Shown: positions 16,472 to 24,722 of the stretch, one piece after another
Numbering within the stretch: the first letter of the stretch is position 1
How the letters are laid out: the number at the start of each line of letters is the position of its first letter
Assembly (NCBI GenBank): GCA_963783195.1
Contig: CAWAMV010000004.1
Span: 372,001-436,000 of the forward strand
Direction: 5' to 3'
Source: Croceibacterium_B sp963783195
GTDB lineage: Bacteria > Pseudomonadota > Alphaproteobacteria > Sphingomonadales > Sphingomonadaceae
Length of the DNA: 64,000 nucleotides
Program-made: the position numbers and the translations under genes
The notes under the pieces: generated by a model
Seen by the model: the letters and a program-made list of their open reading frames with translations, nothing else
Databases searched by the model: none
Told to the model about the DNA's origin: nothing

Positions 16472-16777
16472 TCACCCGCGGGTTTCGCGCTGAACGAGCT
16501 GGGCCATCTGCTGGCGCAGTTGGGCGAGCGTTTCCTTGTAGCACTGCTTCTCGGCGCGCGACTTCAGGATCGTGCCGGTCGTGATGCGGCCTGCGGCGCA
16601 GGCTTGTTCGGCGGCGCGTTCGGTGCGCTGGTCGAGTTCTGCCAGACCGCGCTGCGTGTTCAGGTCGAGGTCCTTGTACTCGATGGTCACCTGCTCAGCA
16701 GCCTGCGCAATCGCGGGCGAGAGAAGGAGGGCGCTTGCGGCACAAGCCGCGGCGAGGGCGAGGGGACGAAAAGTCAT
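16472..16777 (-). CDS. UrcA family secreted protein
   Basis: 101 aa with a clear signal peptide (MTFRPLALAAACAASALLLSP, cleavage near AQA) and the UrcA-type mature part: VTIEYKDLDLNTQRGLAELDQRTERAAEQACA, with two cysteines (ACAAGR and KQCYKE) likely forming a disulfide. Periplasmic, function unknown. The start at 16777 has GGAGAG upstream on the minus strand. Confidence 0.85.
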   Translation of the reverse strand: MTFRPLALAAACAASALLLSPAIAQAAEQVTIEYKDLDLNTQRGLAELDQRTERAAEQACAAGRITTGTILKSRAEKQCYKETLAQLRQQMAQLVQRETRG

Positions 16778-16824
16778 CAAATCTCTCCTTTTTCTGGGCC
16801 TGCGCAAGAGGCGCCGGCCGGGGC

Positions 16825-16857
16825 GCCGCGGCCCGGGGGACTGGGGAGGGCCGCGGC
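16825..16857. repeat. GC-rich perfect inverted repeat upstream of urcA-like gene
   Basis: GCCGCGGCCC (16825-16834) and GGGCCGCGGC (16848-16857) form a 10-bp stem with a 13-nt spacer. A second inverted GGCGCC pair (16810-16815, 16822-16827) overlaps it. Both sit in the 212-bp divergent gap 16778-16989. Possibly a 5'-UTR structure; no T-run. Confidence 0.4.
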
Positions 16858-16989
16858 ACAGGAAAGACAGTCGCCTGAAATCCGCCACGATGCGCGGCGG
16901 CATCGACCGACACCCGAAACGGCGCGACAAATGTAGCGCGAGACGACCAACGACATTCCAAGGCGGGCGAACGACCGATTGCAATCGAC

Positions 16990-17283
16990 GTGCGGAACCC
17001 CAAATCCGGAGGCATGCTGCCCTTGCTGATCGTCTTTGTGCTCGGCGTGACCAATTTCGCCATGCACAAGGCGGTACTCGAAAGCGACCATCCCATGCTC
17101 GGGCGCGTGCCGTGGTTCGTGCACATGCTCGGCGGGAGGGGGACGCTGGTGGTGGAGTTCCTCATCCTGCTCGCCGCGATGCTTCTGGTCGAGACCGGCG
17201 ATGCGGGGTGGGGCTGGGGATACTTCGGTTATACGCTGCTGAACGCCCTCGCCGCGTGGATCATCCTGACGAAACGAGTGTGA
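16990..17283 (+). CDS. Small membrane protein, unknown
   Basis: 97 aa from GTG 16990, with three hydrophobic stretches (residues about 9-28, 52-68, 74-94). MRNPKSGGMLPLLIVFVLG begins the first. No known family recognised. The stop overlaps the GTG start of the lipid kinase by 4 bases (GTGA), so the two are coupled and it may be a membrane partner of that kinase (inference). Confidence 0.65.
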   Translation: MRNPKSGGMLPLLIVFVLGVTNFAMHKAVLESDHPMLGRVPWFVHMLGGRGTLVVEFLILLAAMLLVETGDAGWGWGYFGYTLLNALAAWIILTKRV

Positions 17284-18158
17284 GCCGGGAACCGCGGGAC
17301 CTTCCCGCGCGCTATCGCGGAATGGCGGCGCGGCTGTGGTTCATCTGCAACGAGGCAAGCGGCAGCAACGACGACGATTCCGTCGCGGGGCTGTGCGAAC
17401 GACTGTCGCCCGATCGCATCTTCGTCGTCCCGCGCGATGAACTGCCGGATCGCGACCTGCTCGTCGCCGACGCGCCGGAGGTCCTCGCCGTCTTCACCGG
17501 CGACGGCACCGCAAACGCGGCGATCGAGCGGGCTGAAGGATTTGGCGGCGCCGTCCTCGTCCTGCCCGGCGGCACGGCAAACCTGCTCTCACGCTCGTTG
17601 CATGGCGAGGAAGCGACGCTCGAAGACATACTTTACGCCTTCGAGGATGGCACTCTCGGCCATACGCGCCACAGCCTGATTCAGACCTCGCGCGGATTCG
17701 CGCACTCCGAAGTGCTCGCGGGTCCCGGCGCGACCTGGTCCGAAGTACGCGAGACAATGCGCGACCTCGACGTTCCGGCCCTGGCCCGCAGCGCTGGCGA
17801 AGCGATTCAGCAGACCACGGTTGGCCCGCCTGTCTTCCTGGCGGAGCCGGCAGTCGGAAACCCGGAAGGCTATCCCGCGCTTCTCCTGTCGGTCGACGAG
17901 GGCAGAATGCGCGTCGACGGCTATCACGCGGACGGCCTCGGCGATTATTTCCGCCAAGGGGTCGCGATCCTGATGCGGGAGTTCCGCGAGGGCCCGCACG
18001 ACGAGCTCGGCCGTCTCGAAAGCGTGCTGCTGCGCTCGGATGACCCGATCGAACTGATGATCGACGGGGAGCGTTGCACCGGCGCAAACGAGGAGCGGAT
18101 ATCCCTGCGTGTCGCCGACCTCGAGTTCCTCTCGCTCAAGGCGGGGCAGCGCAGTTGA
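17280..18158 (+). CDS. Diacylglycerol/lipid kinase family protein
   Basis: DAGKc-domain lipid kinase, 292 aa from GTG 17280 or 278 aa from ATG 17322. Motifs: FICNEASGSND (NxxSG), FTGDGTANAAIE (GDGT nucleotide loop, lacking the usual first Gly of GGDGT) and VLPGGTANLLSRSL. Substrate unknown; in sphingolipid-making bacteria a ceramide- or diacylglycerol-type lipid is possible. The GTG overlaps the preceding stop. Confidence 0.82.
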   Translation: MSREPRDLPARYRGMAARLWFICNEASGSNDDDSVAGLCERLSPDRIFVVPRDELPDRDLLVADAPEVLAVFTGDGTANAAIERAEGFGGAVLVLPGGTANLLSRSLHGEEATLEDILYAFEDGTLGHTRHSLIQTSRGFAHSEVLAGPGATWSEVRETMRDLDVPALARSAGEAIQQTTVGPPVFLAEPAVGNPEGYPALLLSVDEGRMRVDGYHADGLGDYFRQGVAILMREFREGPHDELGRLESVLLRSDDPIELMIDGERCTGANEERISLRVADLEFLSLKAGQRS

Positions 18159-18189
18159 ACGTCCGCGCCGCTTGAGCCAAGACCGAAGC

Positions 18190-19038
18190 ATGACCCGCAT
18201 CTTCCACCTTTCGGACCTCCATTTCGGGCTCGAGCACCCGCAGGCGATTCCGTGGGCCAAGGGCTGCATCGAGCGGGAGCGGCCCGATGCGGTCTGCATC
18301 ACAGGGGACTTGACGATGCGCGCGCGCCATCGCGAGTTCACCGCGGCCTGCCGGTGGATTTCCTCGCTCGACGTGCCGGTCACCGTCGAGGTGGGCAACC
18401 ACGACATGCCCTATTTCAACCTGATCGAACGGTTCACCGACCCCTATCGACGCTTTCGCCAGATCGAGGCGCTGCTCGAAAAGGAGATCGACCTGCCCGG
18501 TCTGGCGATCGTACCGCTCAAGACCGCGACCCGCGCGCAGTGGCGCTTTCCCTGGTCGAACGGCTGGGTGACCGACAAAGCCCTGCGGCAGACGCTATCC
18601 GCGATCGATCAGGTTCCCACCGGAACCCGCATACTCGTGACCGCCCATCACCCGCTTGAGGAATACAACGCGCGGGGCAAGCGGCTGACGATCAATGGCA
18701 ACGAGGCGATGGCGGCGTTGGCACGCAAGGGAGTCCTCGCGATTCTTACGGGGCACGTGCATGACGCCTTTGACCTGGTTCAGGCGACGCCCGCGGGTCC
18801 ACTGCGGATGATCGGTGCCGGAACGCTGTCTCAGCGCATCCGCTCCTCGCCGCCCAGCTTCAACGACCTGACGATCGATGAGACCGGGGTGCATGTGACG
18901 GTGCGCAATCTGGGCGACGTGCCCACGCGGGCGATGCAAATCGACAAGGTGCCGGAGAATGCCCTTCCGCCGCGCGAGGCAGGCGATCCGGTCGCCCCGG
19001 TTGGAACGGTTCCGGCAGAAGATCCGCCGGTCTATTGA
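18190..19038 (+). CDS. Calcineurin-like metallophosphoesterase
   Basis: 282 aa. Dinuclear metal site motifs in order: HLSDLHFG, ITGDLTMRAR, VGNHDMP, TAHHPLEE and GHVHDAF. The substrate is unknown; homologues include cyclic-nucleotide and lipid-linked diphosphate hydrolases such as LpxH-like proteins. MTRIFHLSDLHFG at ATG 18190 is the natural start. It follows the lipid kinase by 31 bp, so a joint role in lipid metabolism is plausible. Confidence 0.88.
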   Translation: MTRIFHLSDLHFGLEHPQAIPWAKGCIERERPDAVCITGDLTMRARHREFTAACRWISSLDVPVTVEVGNHDMPYFNLIERFTDPYRRFRQIEALLEKEIDLPGLAIVPLKTATRAQWRFPWSNGWVTDKALRQTLSAIDQVPTGTRILVTAHHPLEEYNARGKRLTINGNEAMAALARKGVLAILTGHVHDAFDLVQATPAGPLRMIGAGTLSQRIRSSPPSFNDLTIDETGVHVTVRNLGDVPTRAMQIDKVPENALPPREAGDPVAPVGTVPAEDPPVY

Positions 19039-19039
19039 A

Positions 19040-19067
19040 AAGGGCAGCCCCTCGCAGGGCCGCCCTT
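19040..19067 (-). terminator. Rho-independent terminator of the rplM-rpsI operon
   Basis: AAGGGC-A-GCCC / GGGC-C-GCCCTT stem (one mismatch, 6-nt loop) between two converging genes. Read on the minus strand it is followed by TTTTC, so it ends the ribosomal operon. It may also reduce plus-strand readthrough. Confidence 0.7.
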
Positions 19068-19101
19068 CCATTCCGCCGTCGCGGAAACTTGTCCGTACAG
19101 C

Positions 19102-19644
19102 TTAGCGCTTCGAGAACTGGAAGCTGCGGCGGGCCTTGGCTCGGCCGTACTTCTTGCGCTCGACCACGCGGCTGTCGCGGGTGAGGAAGCCGGCAGCCTT
19201 CACCGCGGCGCGAAGCTCGGGTTCGAACTTCGTCAGCGCCTGGCTGATGCCGTGCTTGACCGCACCGGCCTGGCCCGAGAGGCCGCCGCCCTTGACGGTG
19301 GCGACGATATCGTACTGGCCTTCACGGTCGGCGACCTGGAACGGCTGGTTGATCACGAGGCGCAGCGACGGGCGGGCGAAATAGACCTCCTGCTCGCGGC
19401 CGTTGACAGTGATCTTGCCGCTGCCGGGCTTGAGCCACACGCGGGCGACGGCGTCCTTCCGGCGGCCGGTGGCGTAGGAGCGGCCCTGAGCGTCGACTTC
19501 CTTCTCACGCAGCGGGGCGTTCGAGACGGAAGTGGCGACGATCGTCTCGGTGCCCTCGGCGACCGCGGCGTCGCCGGCCGGCGCGTCACCGGCGATGTTC
19601 TTGAGGTCGGCGAGATCCGACACTGTGTTCTTTTCGTCAGCCAT
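19102..19644 (-). CDS. rpsI: 30S ribosomal protein S9
   Basis: Small-subunit protein whose C-terminal tail reaches the P-site tRNA. 180 aa: the conserved part begins at YATGRRKDAVARV and ends KKYGRAKARRSFQFSKR with the invariant SKR. An acidic/Ala-rich extension of about 50 residues precedes it. The ATG at 19644 overlaps the rplM TGA by one base, so the pair is coupled. An upstream GTG at 19647 is ignored. Confidence 0.97.
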   Translation of the reverse strand: MADEKNTVSDLADLKNIAGDAPAGDAAVAEGTETIVATSVSNAPLREKEVDAQGRSYATGRRKDAVARVWLKPGSGKITVNGREQEVYFARPSLRLVINQPFQVADREGQYDIVATVKGGGLSGQAGAVKHGISQALTKFEPELRAAVKAAGFLTRDSRVVERKKYGRAKARRSFQFSKR

Positions 19645-20123
19645 CACTTGGCCACCTTGTTCTTGCGATTGAGCGAAGCGACGTCGAGCGTGACGGGCTG
19701 CTGCCCGTCGTGCGGATGCTCGGTGCCGGCGTAGAGGTGCAGTGCCCGCATCTGGTCGCGGCCGAGCGGGCCACGCGGGATCATGCGCTCGACGGCCTTC
19801 TCGAGCACGCGCTCGGGAAAGCGGCCGGCGAGGACCTTGTCGGCGGTGACTTCCTTGAGGCCGCCGGCGTAGCCGGTGTGCTTGTAGTAGGTCTGCGTCT
19901 TCAGCTTGTTGCCGGTGAACCGCACCTTGTCAGCGTTGATGACGACGACGTGGTCGCCGCAGTCGACGTGAGGGGTGAAGGTCGGCTTGTGCTTGCCGCG
20001 CAGGTGGTTGGCGATGATCACCGCGAGACGGCCGACGACGAGGCCGTCGGCGTCGATCAGGTGCCACTTCTTTTCGACCTCGGCCGGCTTGATCGACCGG
20101 GTCTGCTTGCTGAGCGCCTTCAT
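19644..20123 (-). CDS. rplM: 50S ribosomal protein L13
   Basis: Early-assembly large-subunit protein. 159 aa starting MKALSKQTRSIKPAEVEKKWHLIDA, with VVGRLAVIIANHLRGKHKP, FTPHVDCGDHVVVINA and ERMIPRGPLGRDQM. The start at 20123 fits the family; an upstream ATG at 20192 is not needed. rplM-rpsI is the universal pair. Confidence 0.98.
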   Translation of the reverse strand: MKALSKQTRSIKPAEVEKKWHLIDADGLVVGRLAVIIANHLRGKHKPTFTPHVDCGDHVVVINADKVRFTGNKLKTQTYYKHTGYAGGLKEVTADKVLAGRFPERVLEKAVERMIPRGPLGRDQMRALHLYAGTEHPHDGQQPVTLDVASLNRKNKVAK

Positions 20124-20189
20124 GGCTGGGTTACCTTGTTGATGAAATACATTCGCAGGACCGATTCGAAACGGCCCGCGAGAGCGGCG

Positions 20190-20218
20190 CATTTGTCCGG
20201 GGAGAGGCCGAAAGTCAA
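20190..20218 (-). promoter_or_regulatory. Possible promoter of rplM-rpsI
   Basis: On the minus strand a TTGACT (20213-20218) lies 17 bp upstream of a weak CAAATG -10, about 65 bp before the rplM start. The -35 fits well, the -10 poorly. Confidence 0.35.
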
Positions 20219-20229
20219 GGCATTCCGCG

Positions 20230-20262
20230 GGTTTGCGGAGAGGTAAAATAATACCGCAAACC
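20230..20262 (-). terminator. Hairpin after the ctaA-linked gene, possible terminator
   Basis: GGTTTGCGG (20230-20238) and CCGCAAACC (20254-20262) form a 9-bp stem with an AT-rich 15-nt loop, 10 bp beyond the stop of the minus-strand gene ending at 20273. There is no clear T-run, so termination is uncertain; it sits just upstream of the rplM promoter. Confidence 0.45.
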
Positions 20263-20272
20263 TCTTTACGGC

Positions 20273-21022
20273 CTAGAGCGGCCGCAGCGTCCAGTCCTCG
20301 CGGGTCGCCCGGCTCTGGTCGCCGATCCGGGTCACGATCTCGCGCCGCGCGTGCTGCATGAGGCCCGAGCGAGGGTCCGTCTCAGCGACGAATTCGACCC
20401 GCACCGTGCCATCCTCTCCCGGCAGGTCCAGCGTGCGTTGCTCGACCCGCTGCCGCTCGACCGGCGCGAAGAGGTCGGCCGGAAGGTGCGACAGGAAACC
20501 CGAAGCCGACTGGTGGACCAGCGCGAGGAACTGCGCTGCCTCGGCCCGCTCGCTGGCCGTCAGCGGGCGCTGCTCGATTACCGCGCGCGTCGCCGCGAGA
20601 ACCTGGTCGATGTCGGCGAGCCGAGGCTCCCCGGGTGCGTCCATGATCCGCCCCAGCCGATCGAGACGCAGCGGGAAGAGCCCTGTTTCGACCCGCTTGC
20701 GCTCCAGCGCCGCCAACGCCGCCAGCGTGGTCGGCGCCTCGACCTCGACCCCGGTCTGCTCGCCCGCCACGACGAACCCCTGCACCGCAGGTTCGAAGCG
20801 CACCGCAAAGCTGCGCTCAACGGTGAGCGAATAGCCCCCGGCCATCGTGCGAACCAGCTGCCGCGTATAGCGCATCGGGCCCGGCGGAGGGACGAACCGG
20901 CCCAGTCCCTGCCCCGGCCCCGGGCCGGCGGCCCGCGCCACCGCGCGCGTGGCGCCCAGTGAAGCGAGCGCCGCGGCGCCGAACAGCCGCACGAGCGCGC
21001 GCCGGTCGAGGGCGCTCACCAT
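20273..21022 (-). CDS. Secreted protein of unknown function (Tat-like signal)
   Basis: 249 aa. The N-terminus has a twin arginine and a hydrophobic stretch (SALDRRALVRLFGAAALAS, then ATRAVARAA), consistent with a Tat signal. The mature part has no recognised domain. The start is ATG 21022; the frame stays open to 21091 over the ctaA end, which is unlikely. It lies 7 bp after ctaA, so it probably shares the transcript. Confidence 0.65.
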   Translation of the reverse strand: MVSALDRRALVRLFGAAALASLGATRAVARAAGPGPGQGLGRFVPPPGPMRYTRQLVRTMAGGYSLTVERSFAVRFEPAVQGFVVAGEQTGVEVEAPTTLAALAALERKRVETGLFPLRLDRLGRIMDAPGEPRLADIDQVLAATRAVIEQRPLTASERAEAAQFLALVHQSASGFLSHLPADLFAPVERQRVEQRTLDLPGEDGTVRVEFVAETDPRSGLMQHARREIVTRIGDQSRATREDWTLRPL

Positions 21023-21029
21023 GGCGCGC

Positions 21030-22100
21030 TCACTGGAGCACGCCGCTGCGTCCGCGCCCGGCCACGTGCGCCGCCCATACCGTCGCCGCAACGAGCAGCG
21101 CGCCGGTCAACTGGTGCAGCACCGCGAGCCACAGCGCGACCCCGGTCAGGACGGTGGCGATGCCGAGCAGGACCTGCGTGCCGAAGGCGACGTGAACCGC
21201 GACCGAGGCCGCGCGTTCGGCCGCGCGCACCCGCCGCGCCAGCCAGACCAGCATCGCGACTGCGATCCAGGCCCACCAGCGATGGAGGAAATGGACGAGG
21301 AACGGGTCGTGCGCCGCAGCCCACAGGAAGCTGCCCGAATATTCGGGCACGATGCGCCCGTTCATCAGCGGCCAGGTGTCGCTGGCGAGGCCCGCGTTGA
21401 GCCCCGCCGTCCACGCGCCGAGCATCAGCTGCACGAACAGCACGGCGAGCGTCGCCGCCGCCAGCCCGGTCAGCCGGGCCGGGCGGGGATGGCCGGCGGA
21501 AAGCTGGCGCAGGTCGAGCGCCGTCCAGACGAGTCCGCCGAGCGTGAACAGGGCGGTCAGCAGGTGGATCGACAGCCAGAAGTGGCTCACGTCGGTCATC
21601 TGCGTGTTGAGGCCGGACCTGACCATGTACCACCCGAACACTCCCTGCAGCCCGCCGAGCGCGAGCAGGGCGAGCAGGCGCGGCTTGTACCCGGCGGGGA
21701 TCGCCCCGCGCAGCCAGAACCACGCCAGCGGCAGCGCGAAGGCGAGCCCGATGAGCCGGCCGAGCAAGCGGTGCGACCACTCCCAGAAATAGATGAACTT
21801 GTAATCGGCCAGCGTCATCCCCGCAGGGCCGGCAACCTGCTTGTACTCGCCGATCTGCTGATAGGCCTCGAACTCGGCTTGCCACTGCGCATTGCTCAGG
21901 GGCGGCAGCGCGCCTGTCACCGGCTTCCACTCGGTGATCGACAGGCCGGATTCGGTCAGCCGCGTAATCCCACCGATGGTGACCATCAGGACGACCAGCG
22001 CAGCCACGAGCAGCAGCCAGCGAGCAAGCGCGCGCGGACGCAGATCCAGCGCCATGACGGGCCCTGCGCCCAAGCCGATATCTCCTGCAGCCGCGACCAT
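21030..22100 (-). CDS. ctaA: Heme A synthase (type 2 CtaA)
   Basis: Converts heme O to heme A for cytochrome c oxidase, in the inner membrane. 356 aa with about eight helices. Conserved GGITRLTESGLSITEW, FIYFWEWSHRLLGR and LHRWWAWIA carry the heme-ligand histidines. The start may be ATG 22100 or the internal MALDLRPRALARW (22055). Confidence 0.93.
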   Translation of the reverse strand: MVAAAGDIGLGAGPVMALDLRPRALARWLLLVAALVVLMVTIGGITRLTESGLSITEWKPVTGALPPLSNAQWQAEFEAYQQIGEYKQVAGPAGMTLADYKFIYFWEWSHRLLGRLIGLAFALPLAWFWLRGAIPAGYKPRLLALLALGGLQGVFGWYMVRSGLNTQMTDVSHFWLSIHLLTALFTLGGLVWTALDLRQLSAGHPRPARLTGLAAATLAVLFVQLMLGAWTAGLNAGLASDTWPLMNGRIVPEYSGSFLWAAAHDPFLVHFLHRWWAWIAVAMLVWLARRVRAAERAASVAVHVAFGTQVLLGIATVLTGVALWLAVLHQLTGALLVAATVWAAHVAGRGRSGVLQ

Positions 22101-22214
22101 GAAAGTTGCGCGCGTGTGTGCCTTCGATGCGAGGGAATCGCAAGGCCAAGCGAGTTTGACTTCGACAAGCGGAGCTTGCGCAACGTTACACCGTCACATA
22201 TCTAGGCGTCCGAA

Positions 22215-22586
22215 ATGGCCCTTACGCTTTCCACGATTCGCCACCGGTTCGACCGGCTGGGCATGACGCTCTCTTGCCTGTGCGCGGTGCATTGCGTCGC
22301 CAGCCTGTTCGTGGTCGGCGCGCTCGGCCTGGGCGGAACCTTCCTGCTCAATCCCGCGATCCACCGCTGGGGGCTGGTCCTGGCGACCCTCGTCGCAGCC
22401 GTGGCCATTGGTCTCGGCGCGCTCAAGCACCGCCGCGCCCCGCCTTTCGTAACCGCGATGACCGGCCTCAGCTTCATGGGCGGCGCGCTCGCCGTGCCGC
22501 ACGGGGTGGAAGAAGCGGTCCTGACGGTCATCGGCGTCACGCTTGTCGCGGCCGGGCATGTGCTGAACCTGCGGAGCATGCGTTAG
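22215..22586 (+). CDS. MerC-domain membrane protein
   Basis: 123 aa, four hydrophobic helices. The CLCAVHC motif (residues ~21-27) is the MerC-type cysteine signature. MerC transports mercuric ion in mer operons, but no other mer gene is near, so this may be a general metal or envelope protein. Divergent from ctaA (114-bp gap). Confidence 0.8.
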   Translation: MALTLSTIRHRFDRLGMTLSCLCAVHCVASLFVVGALGLGGTFLLNPAIHRWGLVLATLVAAVAIGLGALKHRRAPPFVTAMTGLSFMGGALAVPHGVEEAVLTVIGVTLVAAGHVLNLRSMR

Positions 22587-22792
22587 AACTGGCGCGACGC
22601 CCAAGGGCGCCTCTCCTTTCCGGAACGGCTGACTTCCCTTCCGGTCTATAATCACGAAACGGCGAGCGAGCGCAGGCATTGGGCTCGACCGGCACGGCCA
22701 GTGCGTCGAAGACCGGGAGTAATCCGAACAGATTATATTGCGCACGCGGCAAAGGGAATATCCTGCGGCATCGAACCGAGAGGAGCATTCCG

Positions 22793-23533
22793 ATGCCCAA
22801 GCCGATCAAACCGCCGGTCGACCAGACCCTGACCGGGAACGACCGCAAGAACAGCATCACCGGAGGCGCCGGGAACGACACGATCAGCGGGCTGGGGGGG
22901 AACGATTTCCTCGCAGGCGGCGCCGGCAGCGACACCATCTACGGCGGGACGGGGGACGACCGATTATATGGTGGTGACGACGCCGATTATCTTTACGGCG
23001 GCGACGGAAGGGATATCCTGGATGGGGGCGAGGGCTCCGACTTCATCTATGGCGGTGCGGGTAACGACGACCTCCAGGGGCGTGGCGGCGACGACTACAT
23101 GGACGGCGGCGACGGCAACGACACGATCTACCTCGATTCGACCGGGCACGACATCGCGGTGGGCGGCGCGGACGACGATATCTTCATCGTCTGGACCAGC
23201 GTCACGGCGACCATCATGGATTACAACCGCGACGGAGCCGACACGCTGGGAATGACGTTCGCCGACGCGAACACGAGCCTCGCGGGCTCCCAGAAGTGGG
23301 AGTACGTCGGCGATACTGCGCCGACCTCGAGCCTTGCGGACGGAAACGGACAGGCGACGGTCGCCTATGCCGATGGCAACACCATCCTGACGCTTTATCA
23401 TGCCGACGGCGACCTCGATCCCGACGTGACGCTCATCTTTGCCGGCGGCTATGCACCTCAGGATCTGATGCTGCTGAACCTGGACACGGCAACCGGCTCG
23501 TTCGTCGACCCGATGATCTTGTTCCCCGGCTGA
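22793..23533 (+). CDS. RTX calcium-binding repeat protein
   Basis: 246 aa, with several GGxGxDxUx nonapeptides in about residues 22-120 (GGAGNDTISG, GGDGNDTIYL and similar), which form a calcium-dependent beta roll. RTX proteins are exported by type I secretion; no classical signal is seen. The C-terminal half lacks a recognised catalytic domain. AGGAG precedes the ATG at 22793. No dedicated ABC/MFP exporter is adjacent; TolC is at 10562-12049. Confidence 0.85.
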   Translation: MPKPIKPPVDQTLTGNDRKNSITGGAGNDTISGLGGNDFLAGGAGSDTIYGGTGDDRLYGGDDADYLYGGDGRDILDGGEGSDFIYGGAGNDDLQGRGGDDYMDGGDGNDTIYLDSTGHDIAVGGADDDIFIVWTSVTATIMDYNRDGADTLGMTFADANTSLAGSQKWEYVGDTAPTSSLADGNGQATVAYADGNTILTLYHADGDLDPDVTLIFAGGYAPQDLMLLNLDTATGSFVDPMILFPG

Positions 23534-23602
23534 CGCCGGCGAGGATTTGCCTCCCCGCCGCAGCCTTGCATCGCCGCTGCCGCGCGCTATTTCAACCGCG
23601 TG

Positions 23603-23809
23603 ATGACCGCCCTCTCCCTTACCATCAACGGCGAATCGCGTCGCACCGGTGCGCCGACCATCCTCGCGCTGGTGACCGAGCTCGGGCTCAAGCCCGAAAA
23701 GGTCGCGGTGGAGCGCAATGGGCTGATCGTGCCCCGCTCGACTCACGGCGAGGCGCCGCTGGCCGATGGCGACGTGCTGGAGATCGTCCACTTCGTGGGC
23801 GGGGGCTGA
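23603..23809 (+). CDS. thiS: Sulfur carrier protein ThiS
   Basis: Ubiquitin-like carrier that donates sulfur for the thiazole of thiamine. 68 aa, beginning SLTINGESRR and ending in the required di-Gly (HFVGGG). An in-frame GTG lies three bases earlier. It is followed by thiG after a 51-bp gap. Confidence 0.88.
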   Translation: MTALSLTINGESRRTGAPTILALVTELGLKPEKVAVERNGLIVPRSTHGEAPLADGDVLEIVHFVGGG

Positions 23810-23860
23810 GGCGTTCCCAGCCTGTTGCACCGCAGGGGCGACGGGCCTACCTCGCGCGGC

Positions 23861-24655
23861 ATGGACATGCAGACAACCAGCGCCGATTCCGACACCTGGA
23901 CCGTTGCCGGGCACACCTTTCGCAGCCGCCTGATCGTCGGCACCGGCAAGTACAAGGACTTTGCGCAGAACGCGGCTGCGGTCGAAGCCTCGGGCGCGGA
24001 GATCGTGACGGTGGCGGTGCGCCGGGTGAACATCTCCGACCCGAGCAAGCCGGTGCTGATGGATTACATCGACCCGAAGAAGGTCACCTATCTGCCCAAC
24101 ACCGCTGGCTGCTTCACCGCCGACGAGGCCATCCGCACGCTGCGGCTGGCGCGCGAGGCGGGCGGCTGGGACCTGGTCAAGCTGGAGGTGCTGGGCGAGG
24201 CGCGCACGCTCTATCCCGACATGCGCGAGACGCTGACGGCCTGCGAGACGCTGGCGAAGGAAGGCTTCAAGCCGATGGTCTACTGTGTCGACGACCCCAT
24301 CGCGGCGCAGCAGCTGGAACAGGCTGGCGCGGTCGCGATCATGCCGCTCGGTGCCCCGATCGGCTCGGGACTCGGCATCCAGAACCGGGTCACGATCCGC
24401 CTGATCGTGGAAGGCGCCAGGGTGCCGGTGCTGGTCGATGCCGGGGTCGGCACGGCGAGCGATGCGGCGGTGGCGATGGAACTGGGCTGCGACGGCGTGC
24501 TGATGAACACCGCGATCGCCGAAGCGAAGGACCCGATCCTGATGGCCCGGGCGATGAAGCTGGCCGTGGAGGCGGGCCGCGCGGCCTATCTCGCCGGGCG
24601 CATGGGGACGCGCAAGTATGCCGATCCCAGCAGCCCGCTGGCCGGGTTGATCTAG
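23861..24655 (+). CDS. thiG: Thiazole synthase ThiG
   Basis: Builds the thiazole phosphate from DXP, iminoglycine and ThiS thiocarboxylate. 264 aa TIM barrel: SRLIVGTGKY near the N-terminus, the Schiff-base lysine in LVKLEVLG, and the phosphate loops GSGLGIQN and DAGVGTASDA. The start MDMQTTSADSD at 23861 was chosen, with a second ATG at 23867. Confidence 0.95.
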   Translation: MDMQTTSADSDTWTVAGHTFRSRLIVGTGKYKDFAQNAAAVEASGAEIVTVAVRRVNISDPSKPVLMDYIDPKKVTYLPNTAGCFTADEAIRTLRLAREAGGWDLVKLEVLGEARTLYPDMRETLTACETLAKEGFKPMVYCVDDPIAAQQLEQAGAVAIMPLGAPIGSGLGIQNRVTIRLIVEGARVPVLVDAGVGTASDAAVAMELGCDGVLMNTAIAEAKDPILMARAMKLAVEAGRAAYLAGRMGTRKYADPSSPLAGLI

Positions 24656-24722
24656 CCGCCTAAGGACCAAATTAACCATCCGGCGCTAATCGCCCTGTCG
24701 GACGCAACGGGGCGACGGAATC

